Numbered from the stretch's first letter, positions 20,767 through 32,308 are shown. The stretch: DNA of 64,000 bases from Craterilacuibacter sp. RT1T (GCF_023502145.1 NZ_JAMFLI010000001.1:62001-126000), one strand, 5' to 3'. Translations and numbers: made by a program. The notes: generated from the sequence alone by a model not told the origin.

Positions 20767-22812
20767 ATGGATATGAAGAGCTTATACCTGCTGATTGCCC
20801 TCTCGCCGCTGGCGGGGGCCATCATTGCAGGCTTGTTTGGCTGGGCGATAGGACGCCGCGCCGCACACGTCGTGACCATCGCGGGTGTGGCGGTTTCGGC
20901 CGTCCTCTCGCTCAAGGTGCTCTACGGTTTTCTTAACGGTGGAGCAGTCTTTAACGAAACGGTTTACACCTGGCTGACCGTCGGCGGCATGGAGTTCTCC
21001 GTCGGCTTCCTGGTCGACAGCCTGACCGCGCTGATGCTGGTGGTGGTGACTTCGGTGTCGCTGATGGTGCATATCTACACCATCGGTTATATGTCAGAAG
21101 ATCCGGGCTACCAGCGTTTCTTCAGCTACATCTCCTTGTTTACCTTCTCCATGCTGATGCTGGTGATGAGTAACAACTTCGTGCAGCTGTTCTTCGGTTG
21201 GGAAGCGGTGGGCCTGGTGTCCTACCTGCTGATCGGTTTTTGGTTCAAGCGCCCGACGGCGACTTACGCCAACCTCAAGGCCTTCCTGGTCAACCGCGTG
21301 GGTGACTTCGGTTTCCTGCTGGGTATCGGCCTGGTGCTGGCGCATTTTGGCGGCTCGCTCAACTACGCCGACGTATTTGCCGCCTTGCCAGAGGTGAAAG
21401 ACCAGACCATCCAGATCATCCCGGGTGTGGATTGGTCGCTGATGACCGTGACCTGCATCTTGCTGTTTGTCGGCGCGATGGGTAAGTCGGCCCAGTTCCC
21501 GCTGCATGTCTGGCTGCCGGACTCGATGGAAGGCCCGACGCCGATCTCGGCGCTGATCCACGCGGCAACCATGGTGACCGCCGGTATCTTTATGGTGTCG
21601 CGCATGAGCCCGATGTTCGAGCTGTCGGACACCGCGCTGAACTTCGTGATGATCACCGGTTCGATTACCGCGCTGTTTATGGGCTTTTTGGGCATCGTGC
21701 AAAACGACATCAAGCGTGTGGTGGCTTACTCCACGCTGTCGCAGCTGGGTTATATGACCGTGGCGCTGGGCGCTTCGGCCTACTCGGTGGCCATGTTCCA
21801 TGTGATGACCCATGCCTTCTTCAAGGCGCTGCTGTTCCTTGCCGCCGGTTCGGTCATTATCGGCATGCACCACGAGCAGGACATGCGCAAGATGGGCGGC
21901 CTGCGCAAATACATGCCTATCACCTGGATCACCAGCTTGCTGGGTAGCCTGGCGCTGATCGGCACGCCGTTCTTCTCCGGCTTCTACTCCAAGGATTCCA
22001 TTATCCTGGCAGTCGAGCATAGCAATCTGGCCGCTTCCGGTTTCGCCACCTTCGCGGTACTGGCCGGCGTATTCGTCACGGCGTTCTACAGCTTCCGCAT
22101 GTACTTCCTGGTGTTCCACGGCAAGGAGCGCTGGATGGATGCGGCGCACCCGGTCAACCATCATGGCGACCATGCCGACGAAGAGCCGGATCACGACCAC
22201 CACCACGGTCTGGGCCCGAATGACAAGCCGCACGAAAGCCCATGGGTGGTGACCCTGCCGCTGGTGCTGCTGGCGATTCCTTCGGTGATCATCGGTTACT
22301 TTGCGGTTGGCCCGCTGGTTGGCGGCGACTTCTTCAACGGCGTGATCTTCACCAATCTGGCTGCGCATCCGGGCCTGGCTGCTGTCGTGCCACATGCCGA
22401 GCACGCCTTTGAAATGGGCATGCACGCCTTTGTGACGCTGCCGTTCTGGCTGGCGCTGTCCGGTGTGGTGACGGCCTGGGTGTTCTATATGAAGGCGCCA
22501 CAGATTCCGGCGGCCATCAAGAAGACTTTTGCACCGGTGAATACCCTGCTGGAAAACAAGTACTACCTGGACGAGATCTACTTTGCCGTGTTTGCCAAGG
22601 GCAGCCGCGCCTTGGGGACCTTCTTCTGGAAGATCTGCGACATGCTCTTGATCGACGGACTGATCGTCAATGGTTCGGCCAAGCTGGTGGCTTCGTTCTC
22701 GCGTGTGGTGCGCCGCCTGCAGACCGGTTTTATCTACAGCTACGCCACCACCATGATTGTCGGTGTACTGGCCCTGATCACCATCTGGTTCTCGCAACTC
22801 ATCTTCGGATGA
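20767..22812 (+). CDS. nuoL: NADH-quinone oxidoreductase subunit L
   Basis: The 681-aa distal proton-pumping subunit belongs to the Mrp antiporter-like family. Visible are the key Glu segment FFGWEAVGLVSYLLIGFW, the SAQFPLHVWLPDSMEGPTP loop with the conserved Lys region just before it, and a histidine-rich cytoplasmic loop (HHGDHADEEPDHDHHHG) around residue 470. The His-rich loop is a lineage decoration rather than a catalytic site. The lateral helix lies near the C terminus. A second ATG two codons in is an alternative start. Confidence 0.96.
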   Translation: MDMKSLYLLIALSPLAGAIIAGLFGWAIGRRAAHVVTIAGVAVSAVLSLKVLYGFLNGGAVFNETVYTWLTVGGMEFSVGFLVDSLTALMLVVVTSVSLMVHIYTIGYMSEDPGYQRFFSYISLFTFSMLMLVMSNNFVQLFFGWEAVGLVSYLLIGFWFKRPTATYANLKAFLVNRVGDFGFLLGIGLVLAHFGGSLNYADVFAALPEVKDQTIQIIPGVDWSLMTVTCILLFVGAMGKSAQFPLHVWLPDSMEGPTPISALIHAATMVTAGIFMVSRMSPMFELSDTALNFVMITGSITALFMGFLGIVQNDIKRVVAYSTLSQLGYMTVALGASAYSVAMFHVMTHAFFKALLFLAAGSVIIGMHHEQDMRKMGGLRKYMPITWITSLLGSLALIGTPFFSGFYSKDSIILAVEHSNLAASGFATFAVLAGVFVTAFYSFRMYFLVFHGKERWMDAAHPVNHHGDHADEEPDHDHHHGLGPNDKPHESPWVVTLPLVLLAIPSVIIGYFAVGPLVGGDFFNGVIFTNLAAHPGLAAVVPHAEHAFEMGMHAFVTLPFWLALSGVVTAWVFYMKAPQIPAAIKKTFAPVNTLLENKYYLDEIYFAVFAKGSRALGTFFWKICDMLLIDGLIVNGSAKLVASFSRVVRRLQTGFIYSYATTMIVGVLALITIWFSQLIFG

Positions 22813-22852
22813 GCGCGCTGTCCGGGATTGAAATAACAAATAGGTTTTGACT

Positions 22853-24349
22853 ATGTTATCTAATCTGTTAAGTCTGGTGATCTGGGTGCCTATCGCCGCC
22901 GGCTTGCTGGTTCTGGCTACCGGGGGGGATCAGCGTGCTGTTCTCGCCCGCTGGCTGGCGCTGGCGGGCGCGGCGCTGGGTTTCCTGGTGTCACTGCCGC
23001 TGTTCCTGAATTTCGACGTGCTCAATGCGGGCATGCAGTTCGAAGAGATGCGCCCATGGATTGCGGCGCTCAATATCAACTACCACCTGGGCGTGGACGG
23101 CATCTCGATGCTGTTTATCGTGCTCAACAGCTTTATCACCCTGATGGTGATCCTGGCCGGCTGGGAAGTGATCCAGAAACGCGTGGCGCAGTATATGGCC
23201 GCCTTCCTGATCATGTCCGGCCTGATCAACGGCGCTTTTGCCGCGCTGGACGCAATTCTGTTTTACGTGTTCTTCGAGGCGATGCTGATCCCGATGTATC
23301 TGATCATCGGTGTCTGGGGTGGCCCGCGCCGCGTGTATGCGTCGATCAAGTTCTTCCTGTACACGCTGTTAGGTTCGCTGTTGATGCTGGTCGCGTTCAT
23401 CTACCTGTATTTCGCCGCCGGCAAGACCTTCTCCATCCTGGCTTTCCAGGATCTGATGGCCATCCCGCTGCATGTGCAGATCCTGCTGTTTATCGCCTTC
23501 TTTATGTCGTTTGCGGTGAAGGTGCCGATGTGGCCGGTGCATACCTGGCTGCCGGACGCGCACGTCGAGGCGCCAACCGGCGGCTCCATGGTGCTGGCTG
23601 CCATCACCCTGAAGATCGGTGCTTACGGCTTCCTGCGTTTTGCCCTGCCTATCCTGCCGGATGCTTCGCGTGAACTGGCGCCCATCATCGTCGGCCTGTC
23701 GCTGGTGGCGGTGGTGTATATCGGCCTGGTGGCACTGGTGCAGACCGATATGAAAAAGCTGGTGGCCTACTCGTCGATCTCGCATATGGGCTTCGTGACC
23801 CTGGGCTTCTTCCTGTTTGCCGGCAACGAGCTGAATGTGTGGGCGGTAGAAGGCGCGATTGTGCAGATGGTCAGCCACGGCTTTGTTTCGGCCGCGATGT
23901 TCTTCTGTATCGGCGTGATGTACGACCGCGTGCATAGCCGCAATATCGCCGACTACGGTGGTGTCGCCAACAAGATGCCTATCTTCGCCGCCTTTATGGT
24001 GCTGTTCGCCATGGCCAACTCCGGCCTGCCGGCGACCTCGGGCTTTGTCGGTGAATTCATGGTGATCATGGGTGCGGTGCAGGTGAACTTCTGGGTCGCT
24101 GCACTGGCATCGCTGACGCTGATCTTCGGCGCGGCGTATACCCTGTGGATGGTCAAGCGCGTGATCTTCGGCGAGGTGGCTAACCACCATGTGGAAGAGC
24201 TCAAGGACGTGAACAAGCGCGAGTTCCTGGTGCTGGCGGTGCTGGCGCTGACCGTGCTGGGCATGGGCCTGTATCCGCAAGCCTTCGTCGACAAGATGCA
24301 CCTGTCGGTGAATGACCTGATCGCGCATGTTGCGCAAAGCAAGCTGTAA
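22853..24349 (+). CDS. nuoM: NADH-quinone oxidoreductase subunit M
   Basis: The 498-aa antiporter-like membrane subunit shows the conserved Glu region FYVFFEAMLIPMYLIIG and the loop AVKVPMWPVHTWLPDAHVEAPTGGS (in part), followed by the SSISHMGF helix. The frame opens at a TTG at 22847, but the ATG at 22853 gives MLSNLLSLVIW and is preferred. It pumps protons next to NuoL and NuoN. Confidence 0.96.
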   Translation: MLSNLLSLVIWVPIAAGLLVLATGGDQRAVLARWLALAGAALGFLVSLPLFLNFDVLNAGMQFEEMRPWIAALNINYHLGVDGISMLFIVLNSFITLMVILAGWEVIQKRVAQYMAAFLIMSGLINGAFAALDAILFYVFFEAMLIPMYLIIGVWGGPRRVYASIKFFLYTLLGSLLMLVAFIYLYFAAGKTFSILAFQDLMAIPLHVQILLFIAFFMSFAVKVPMWPVHTWLPDAHVEAPTGGSMVLAAITLKIGAYGFLRFALPILPDASRELAPIIVGLSLVAVVYIGLVALVQTDMKKLVAYSSISHMGFVTLGFFLFAGNELNVWAVEGAIVQMVSHGFVSAAMFFCIGVMYDRVHSRNIADYGGVANKMPIFAAFMVLFAMANSGLPATSGFVGEFMVIMGAVQVNFWVAALASLTLIFGAAYTLWMVKRVIFGEVANHHVEELKDVNKREFLVLAVLALTVLGMGLYPQAFVDKMHLSVNDLIAHVAQSKL

Positions 24350-24367
24350 GGCCACAAGGAAAACGTA

Positions 24368-25852
24368 ATGAATTGGGCTGATCTTAATCTGATGCCGGCA
24401 TTGCCCGAGATCTTCCTGCTCGCGGCGCTGTCGTTCATCCTCGTACTCGACCTTTTCATCCCGGATGAAAAGCGCGATGTCACCTATGGCTTGTCGCTGC
24501 TGACCCTGGCGGGTTGCGCGGCGCTGCAGCTGGCGACTTTCGAGCCGTTTGCCACCACCACCTTCTCCGGCATGTTCATCGATGACCCGATGGCCGACAT
24601 CATCAAGGTCGCGATGTATGGCGTGACAGCGGCGGTGCTGGTGTATACCCGCCAGTATGTGGCCGATCGCGACATGTTCCGCGGCGAGTACTACACCCTG
24701 TCGCTGTTCGCACTCTTGGGCATGAACGTGATGGTGTCGTCCTCGCATTTCCTGACGCTGTATATCGGTCTGGAACTGTTGTCGCTGGCACTGTATGCGC
24801 TGATCGCGCTGCGCCGTGATTCGGCGGCCGGTACCGAAGCAGCGATGAAGTACTTTGTGCTGGGTGCGCTGGCTTCGGGCATGCTGCTGTACGGCATGTC
24901 CATGGTGTACGGTGCGACCGGCTCGCTGTCTATCAGCGAAATCGCGGCGGCGATTGCCTCCGGCCACAGCAATGCGGTGCTCTTGGTATTCGGTCTGGTG
25001 TTCCTGGTGGCCGGCTTGGCGTTCAAGCTGGGCGCCGTGCCTTTCCATATGTGGGTGCCTGACGTTTACCAGGGCTCGCCGACTGCCGTGACGCTGATGC
25101 TGGGTGCTGCACCCAAGCTGGCGGCCTTCGTGTTCATCATCCGCATTCTGGTGCAGGGCATGGGCGAATTGTCCGGTGACTGGCAGGGCATGCTGGTGCT
25201 GATCGCCGCGCTGTCGATGATGATCGGTAACGTTGCCGCCATCGCACAGACCAATATCAAGCGCATGCTGGCCTACTCGACCATCTCGCACATGGGCTTT
25301 TTGCTCTTGGGCTTGCTGGCCGCCAATGAACAGGGCTACGCCTCGGCCATGTTCTATGCCATGGTCTATGTACTGACCACGCTGGCCGGCTTCGGTGTGT
25401 TGCTGGCGCTGTCGCATGCCGGTTTTGAATGCGAGAAGCTGGAAGACCTGAAAGGCCTGAACCAGCGCAATAGCTGGTACGCCTTCCTGATGCTGCTGGT
25501 GATGTTCTCCATGGCGGGTATTCCGCCACTGGCCGGCTTCTATGCCAAGTTTGCCGTGATCAAGTCGGTCGTCGATTTGGGTGCGGTCAATATGGGCTTC
25601 GGCATGGTGAGCGCGCTTTATCTGGCGGTGTTTGCGGTGATGATGTCGCTGATTGGCGCCTTCTACTATCTGCGCGTCGTGAAGAATATGTATTTTGACG
25701 ACAAACAGAGCGATGCACCGATTGTGGTGCGCGGCGAAATGAAGGTTTTGCTGTCGGTCAATGCGCTGGCTTTGCTGGTGCTGGGTGTGTTGCCGCAGGG
25801 TTTGATTGAACTTTGTATCGAAGCCATGCGTCAATCACTGGCCGTTCTGTAA
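24368..25852 (+). CDS. nuoN: NADH-quinone oxidoreductase subunit N
   Basis: The 494-aa antiporter-like membrane subunit is the last nuo gene. Typical motifs are YIGLELLSLALYALIAL, GLAFKLGAVPFHMWVPDVYQGSPT (in part) and YSTISHMGFLLLG. A strong terminator follows at 25874-25912, so the core nuo transcript probably ends here. Confidence 0.96.
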   Translation: MNWADLNLMPALPEIFLLAALSFILVLDLFIPDEKRDVTYGLSLLTLAGCAALQLATFEPFATTTFSGMFIDDPMADIIKVAMYGVTAAVLVYTRQYVADRDMFRGEYYTLSLFALLGMNVMVSSSHFLTLYIGLELLSLALYALIALRRDSAAGTEAAMKYFVLGALASGMLLYGMSMVYGATGSLSISEIAAAIASGHSNAVLLVFGLVFLVAGLAFKLGAVPFHMWVPDVYQGSPTAVTLMLGAAPKLAAFVFIIRILVQGMGELSGDWQGMLVLIAALSMMIGNVAAIAQTNIKRMLAYSTISHMGFLLLGLLAANEQGYASAMFYAMVYVLTTLAGFGVLLALSHAGFECEKLEDLKGLNQRNSWYAFLMLLVMFSMAGIPPLAGFYAKFAVIKSVVDLGAVNMGFGMVSALYLAVFAVMMSLIGAFYYLRVVKNMYFDDKQSDAPIVVRGEMKVLLSVNALALLVLGVLPQGLIELCIEAMRQSLAVL

Positions 25853-25873
25853 AAGCTGCGTCTTAAAAACCGG

Positions 25874-25912
25874 ACGGGCGTGTTGCGAAGCTGCGCAACA
25901 CGCCCGTTTTTA
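25874..25912 (+). terminator. Terminator after nuoN
   Basis: A perfect 14-bp stem (25874-25887 with 25894-25907), loop AAGCTG, then TTTTTATT. It lies between nuoN and the small DUF2818 gene. Confidence 0.92.
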
Positions 25913-25932
25913 TTGAAGTGACAGGAAATAAA

Positions 25933-26229
25933 ATGGAATCCAGCGTCATCGTCCTGCTCGTGCTCGCCCTGGTCGCGGCCAACCTGCCGTTTATTCTGCC
26001 GCGCATCGCCGGTGTCTTTGCCGTCAAACGCAAACACTTTGGCTGGCAATTTCTGGAGTTTCTGGTGTTGTATGTGCTGGTCGGCCTGCTGGCTCGGCTG
26101 CTGGAAGCGCAGCAGATGCCGGTACATGCACAAAACTGGCAGTTTTACGTCACCACGCTGGCCCTATTCGCGGTATTCGCCTTCCCCGGCTTCGTCGCCT
26201 GCTACTTCTGGCGCGGCGCCCGCCGATAA
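25933..26229 (+). CDS. DUF2818 family small membrane protein
   Basis: The 98-aa protein has three hydrophobic segments (MESSVIVLLVLALVAANLPF, FLEFLVLYVLVGLLARLLE and YVTTLALFAVFAFPGFVACYF, quoted partly) and a WRGARR end. It matches DUF2818, a family found directly after nuoN in many betaproteobacteria and therefore suspected of a complex I link, with no proven role. The ATG at 25933 (AGGAAA upstream) is preferred over a GTG at 25918. The nuoN terminator separates it from the operon, so it depends on read-through or its own promoter. Confidence 0.8.
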   Translation: MESSVIVLLVLALVAANLPFILPRIAGVFAVKRKHFGWQFLEFLVLYVLVGLLARLLEAQQMPVHAQNWQFYVTTLALFAVFAFPGFVACYFWRGARR

Positions 26230-26244
26230 AGTAATGGACTCGTC

Positions 26245-26660
26245 TTGCCCTCACCCCAACCCTCTCCCGCCAGCGGGAGAGGGTGCCTGTCTCCACAGCC
26301 GTTGTTGCTGCTAATTTCTTCTCCCGCCTGCGGGAGAAGCTGGCGGGCAGCGCCGAATCAGCCTCGCCGTCCTCGATATTCCTTCTCCCGCCTGCGGGAG
26401 AAGGTGGCGGGCAGCGCCGAATCAGCCTCGATATTCCTTCTCCCGCTTGTGGGAGAATGTGGCGGGCAGCGCCGAACCAGCCTCGATATTCCTTCTCCCG
26501 CTTGTGGGAGAATGTGGCGGGCAGCGCCGAGCCAGCCTCGATATTCCTTCTCCCGCTTGCGGGAGAAGGTGGCGGGCAGCGCCGAATCAGCCTCGCCGTA
26601 CTCGATATTCCTTCTCCTGCTTGCGGGAGAAGGTGGCGCGCAGCGCCGGATGAGGGCATG
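26245..26660. repeat. Array of REP-like palindromic repeats
   Basis: Six copies of a 20-24-base palindrome (CCTTCTCCCGC, 2-base centre, GCGGGAGAAGG) start at 26318, 26381, 26436, 26491, 26546 and 26610. A seventh variant, CCCTCTCCCGC with its complement, lies at about 26260-26283. Between palindromes is a nearly constant spacer (GTGGCGGGCAGCGCCGAATC and so on), so the period is 55 bases, or 64 where an extra nine bases (like CCGTCCTCG) occur. The copies at 26436 and 26491 share a TTGTGG variant. The block is bounded by TGCCCTCA (26245) and its inverse TGAGGGCA (26652-26659). No gene lies inside. Confidence 0.85.
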
Positions 26661-26683
26661 CCGGATGAGGGCTCATCCTTGCC

Positions 26684-27556
26684 TTAGCGCGTATAGAACG
26701 ATGCCTCACCCTCGGGACGGGTCTTGAAGCGCTTGTGCAGCCAGAAATACTGTTCAGGTGCTTCGAGTATGCGCTGTTCCAGAAACTCGTTCATGCGCCG
26801 GGTATCGGCTTCCAGATCGTTGCTGGGGAAGTTGTCCCAGGCCGGGTAAAAGGTCAGCGTGACTCCATGCCGGGTACGCACCGGAATCGCCGGTACGATC
26901 TTCGCCTTGGCCAGCCCTGCAATGCGCGACAAACCTGGTACGGTGGCGGTTTGCACGCCGAAAAAAGGTACAAAAATGGAGTCGCGCCGGCCGAAGTCCT
27001 GATCGGGCAGATAGAGGAAGGGCGCATGCTCTTTGCGCATGGCCTTGATAATGGCGCGCAGGCTTTCCTGGCGCGACACGATAAAGGCATTGTCGAAGCG
27101 GTTGCGTCCGGCGTACACCTTGGCATCCATCGCCTTGTTCTTCTGGTGCGAGTAGACGCTGACCAGCGGCACTTCCAGATTCAGCCTTAATGCGGCCAGT
27201 TCGAAGCCGACAAAGTGTGGATAGAACAAGATCACATCTTCGCCCGCATTCCTGATATCGGTCAGATGGTGCAGGTCTTTTAGCGTTACCAATTGCTTGA
27301 TGCGCTTGGGGCTGCTCCACCAGCAAATGCCGTATTCCAGCACCAGTTGCAGCATATGGCCGAAATGGCGGCGCAGCATGCGTACGCGCTCGGCCTGTTT
27401 CATGGCGGGAAAACACAGGCGCAAATTGGTGAGGCCTATGCGGCGGCGCTCGCCGGCCAAAAAATAGGCCACGGCGCCCAGTACCTGTGCCAGTCGTGAA
27501 ATCAGGCAAACAGGCGACAGGCGAATCAGCCAGAGTAGGGCAAAAGCAATCTTCAT
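26684..27556 (-). CDS. Lipid A biosynthesis acyltransferase (LpxL/HtrB family), second of a pair
   Basis: The 290-aa protein has an N-terminal membrane helix and the LABLAT acyltransferase fold. The catalytic HX4E motif appears as YPHFVGFE (about residues 113-120), with later conserved YLPDQDFGRRDSIFVPFFG. Enzymes of this family add secondary acyl chains to lipid A at the inner membrane. The ATG at 27556 overlaps the stop of the upstream paralogue by four bases (ATGA), so the two are translated together. The chain added (lauroyl, myristoyl or hydroxylated) cannot be read from sequence. The palindrome array lies directly downstream. Confidence 0.88.
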   Translation of the reverse strand: MKIAFALLWLIRLSPVCLISRLAQVLGAVAYFLAGERRRIGLTNLRLCFPAMKQAERVRMLRRHFGHMLQLVLEYGICWWSSPKRIKQLVTLKDLHHLTDIRNAGEDVILFYPHFVGFELAALRLNLEVPLVSVYSHQKNKAMDAKVYAGRNRFDNAFIVSRQESLRAIIKAMRKEHAPFLYLPDQDFGRRDSIFVPFFGVQTATVPGLSRIAGLAKAKIVPAIPVRTRHGVTLTFYPAWDNFPSNDLEADTRRMNEFLEQRILEAPEQYFWLHKRFKTRPEGEASFYTR

Positions 27557-28446
27557 GGAGTCGGGTTTTCCGTGTGTGGCCCGCTGGCGCCGGCCGGTGT
27601 TTTGTAACGGTTGTAGCTCCACAGATACTGGGTGGGGCAGCGGCGTATCAAGCTTTCTACTGCACGATTCATCCGTGCTGCATCCTCGGTCTTGTCGCCG
27701 TCAAATGCTTCGGCTAGCGGGCTGATATGCACGGTAAAGCCTTGCCCTTTGGGCAGGCGCTCTCCATAAAACATCAGGGTCGTGACTTTCGCCATGCGTG
27801 CCAGACGCGGCACCAGCGTCATGGTATAGGCCGGGCGGCCGAAAAATGGCGCCCAGACTCCATCGCCGCTACCGGGTACCTGATCCGGCAAAATAATGGT
27901 CGCCTCGCCGTTTTTCAATGCTTTCATCACCAAGCGCACCCCGGCCGGAGTCGCCGGTGCCGTTTTGGCGCCATCCCGCATGCGTCCGGCCTGCATCACC
28001 GGCTCCAGCCAGGCAAGCTTGGGCGGACGGTACATGGCTGTCAGCGGAAATGGCAGGCGCGAGCTGATGTAGCGCCCGGCTATATCGTAGGCGCCCAGAT
28101 GGGGGGTGACAAAGATAATGCCATGGCCCTCGGCCAGTGCCTGTTCGACATGCTCCCAGCCATCGCAGGACTTGATTTGCGCGCAGATGTCAGCCGAATC
28201 ACGTGTCCAGGCAATGGCCAGTTCCAGCGTGCCTTTTCCAGTTTCGGAAACACTTTTTTTGACATATTCTTGATAAACCTGATAATTGCGGCAAATACCA
28301 CTTTTTTTCAGGTTTTCCTTGATCCTCGCTGCATATTGCGGGGAGGTATGGTAGACAATCCGGCCCAGTAACGCACCGAGTGCCTGTAGCCAGCGTAGCG
28401 GCAGACGGGCAAGGGCGGCGAGCAGGATTTGAGCGAGTCGGGACAT
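27553..28446 (-). CDS. Lipid A biosynthesis acyltransferase (LpxL/HtrB family), first of a pair
   Basis: The 297-aa protein is a paralogue of its downstream neighbour. It has an N-terminal hydrophobic segment, the HX4D catalytic motif (TPHLGAYD), and the conserved [21 protein letters not shown]-type region (seen as [20 protein letters not shown], here abbreviated). The ATG at 28446 gives [15 protein letters not shown]. The frame remains open far upstream through metK, but that is antisense to a real gene. It is divergent from metK with 72 bases between starts. Confidence 0.88.
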   Translation of the reverse strand: MSRLAQILLAALARLPLRWLQALGALLGRIVYHTSPQYAARIKENLKKSGICRNYQVYQEYVKKSVSETGKGTLELAIAWTRDSADICAQIKSCDGWEHVEQALAEGHGIIFVTPHLGAYDIAGRYISSRLPFPLTAMYRPPKLAWLEPVMQAGRMRDGAKTAPATPAGVRLVMKALKNGEATIILPDQVPGSGDGVWAPFFGRPAYTMTLVPRLARMAKVTTLMFYGERLPKGQGFTVHISPLAEAFDGDKTEDAARMNRAVESLIRRCPTQYLWSYNRYKTPAGASGPHTENPTP

Positions 28447-28518
28447 GGTCGTCCTAGCGTTCGGGTCAAAACGGGTCATTCTACCATCAACGTGAAGCCT
28501 TCTCTTTGGGAACCATCC

Positions 28519-29688
<1,170 letters not shown>

Positions 29689-29728
29689 GCCTTAGCGTTT
29701 GTTGGCAGGTATTTTCTCTGCGTATCAG

Positions 29729-29756
29729 AACGGACTACTTTTGTAGTCCGTTTTTT
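29729..29756 (+). terminator. Terminator after metK
   Basis: AACGGACTAC (29729-29738), loop TTTT, GTAGTCCGTT (29743-29752), then a run of six T. It isolates metK from the riboswitch-controlled ahcY unit. Confidence 0.93.
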
Positions 29757-29796
29757 GCATTCGGCATTTTAAAATGCCATGGATTTATTTTTTGGC

Positions 29797-29802
29797 TATA
29801 AT
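29797..29802 (+). promoter_or_regulatory. Likely -10 element for ahcY-metF
   Basis: A perfect TATAAT lies nine bases before the first paired base of the riboswitch, in an AT-rich stretch after the metK terminator. No good -35 hexamer is seen at the expected distance. Confidence 0.6.
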
Positions 29803-29810
29803 CTGTCCAT

Positions 29811-29891
29811 TCCGGGGAGTGCTGCAAGGTTTTCCCCCAGGCCCGGATCGCTTCAACCGCACTCACCTATGCAACCCGTGCCGGGCACGGG
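29811..29891 (+). ncRNA. S-adenosylhomocysteine (SAH) riboswitch upstream of ahcY
   Basis: The leader matches the SAH riboswitch (ahcY motif). P1 is TCCGGG (29811-29816) with CCCGGA (29842-29847). The pseudoknot helix is GAGTGC (29817-29822) with GCACTC (29859-29864). Between them lie the conserved GCTGCAA and CCAGGC strings, and CAACCGC precedes the second pseudoknot strand. A third hairpin follows, CCCGTGC (29875-29881) with GCACGGG (29885-29891). SAH binding is known to switch on SAH hydrolase genes in betaproteobacteria. It lies 48 bases before the ahcY start. Confidence 0.88.
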
Positions 29892-29938
29892 ATGTCGGGT
29901 GAGCCGCATCCCTCCCGGCCTTCGTGAAGGACTACACG

Positions 29939-31339
<1,401 letters not shown>

Positions 31340-31348
31340 GCGTTAAGC

Positions 31349-31385
31349 GGTAGCCCGTCATGCCGCCAAGAGCAGCCGGGCTACC
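31349..31385 (+). repeat. Intercistronic hairpin between ahcY and metF
   Basis: GGTAGCCCG (31349-31357) and CGGGCTACC (31377-31385) form a perfect 9-bp stem with a 19-base loop. No T-run follows, so it is not a simple terminator; it may stabilise or process the mRNA, or affect metF translation, since AGGGG for metF lies 16 bases after it. Confidence 0.6.
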
Positions 31386-31410
31386 ACCTTGCAGTCGACA
31401 AGGGGAAACC

Positions 31411-32241
31411 ATGAACAAGCGCAATTTCAGTTTCGAGTTTTTTCCGCCCAAGACGGATGAGGGCATGGCCAAGCTGCGCAATACCCGCGCCCAGCTGGCT
31501 CAATTCAAGCCCGAATTTTTTTCGGTGACTTTTGGTGCCGGTGGCACGACGCGCGAGGGCACTCTGGCGGCAGTACAGGATATCCGTAATGCCGGCCTGG
31601 CCGCTGCGCCACATTTGTCCTGCATCGGCTCGACCCGGGACAATATCCGCGCGGTTTTGAACGAATACCGTGAACATGGCATCCGCCATATTGTCGCGCT
31701 GCGCGGCGATATGCCTTCGGGCATGGTCGAGGCTGGCGAGTTCCGTTACGCCAACGAGCTGGTGAGCTTTATCCGTGCCGAGCATGGCGCGCATTTCCAT
31801 ATCGAAGTGGCCGCCTATCCCGAGTTTCATCCGCAGGCACGTTCGGCGGAAGAGGATATGGCCAACTTTGTGCGCAAGGTCGAGGCGGGTGCCGATTCGG
31901 CCATGACCCAGTATTTCTTCAATGCCGATGCCTACTTCCGCTTTGTGGACGAAGTGCAGGCGCGCGGCATTAGCATTCCTGTGGTGCCGGGCATTATGCC
32001 TATTTCCAATTTCGGCCAGTTGGTGCGCTTTTCCGATATGTGTGGCGCAGAAGTGCCGCGCTGGCTGCGTCTGCGGATGCAGGCCTATATGGACGACAGC
32101 GCATCGATACGGGCGCTGGGGCTGGATGTGGTGACCGAGCTATGCGACCGGCTACTCAGTAACGGCGCGCCGGGCCTGCATTTTTATACGCTGAATCAGG
32201 CGGGGCTGGTGTCCACCATCTGGCAGCGTCTGGGTTTGTAG
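31411..32241 (+). CDS. metF: 5,10-methylenetetrahydrofolate reductase
   Basis: The 276-aa FAD enzyme reduces methylene-THF to methyl-THF, the methyl donor for turning homocysteine into methionine. The N-terminal FSFEFFPPKTDEGM with catalytic Glu is present, as are SVTFGAGG and the folate-site segments HLSCIGSTRDNIR and AAYPEFHP. Length (about 275-295 aa) is right for the bacterial NADH type. The ATG at 31411 has AGGGG seven bases upstream. The order metK-ahcY-metF closes the methyl cycle. A terminator follows. Confidence 0.96.
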   Translation: MNKRNFSFEFFPPKTDEGMAKLRNTRAQLAQFKPEFFSVTFGAGGTTREGTLAAVQDIRNAGLAAAPHLSCIGSTRDNIRAVLNEYREHGIRHIVALRGDMPSGMVEAGEFRYANELVSFIRAEHGAHFHIEVAAYPEFHPQARSAEEDMANFVRKVEAGADSAMTQYFFNADAYFRFVDEVQARGISIPVVPGIMPISNFGQLVRFSDMCGAEVPRWLRLRMQAYMDDSASIRALGLDVVTELCDRLLSNGAPGLHFYTLNQAGLVSTIWQRLGL

Positions 32242-32258
32242 CGCGGCCATGCCATAGT

Positions 32259-32294
32259 AAAAGGCGCACCGGTTTTGGCCGCTGCGCCTTTTTT
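32259..32294 (+). terminator. Terminator after metF
   Basis: AAAAGGCGCA (32259-32268) pairs with TGCGCCTTTT (32283-32292), with extra CGG/CCG pairing inside and more T afterwards. Confidence 0.88.
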
Positions 32295-32308
32295 CGTCAG
32301 GGGACCGT

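Noticed and set aside
17871-22839. Several minus-strand frames of 460-580 codons antisense to nuoG-nuoL
   Set aside because: Shadows of GC-rich coding sequence, low-complexity products, no ribosome sites.
23369-25834. Minus-strand open frame of 821 codons antisense to nuoM-nuoN
   Set aside because: Same shadow effect; the product is full of His, Gln and Arg runs and overlaps two certain genes.
26318-26633. CRISPR-like array
   Set aside because: The spacers are nearly identical to each other and the repeats are perfect palindromes, unlike CRISPR; no cas genes are present.
26150-26727. Open frames on both strands across the palindrome array
   Set aside because: Repeat units happen to lack stops; the products are repetitive and have no start signals.
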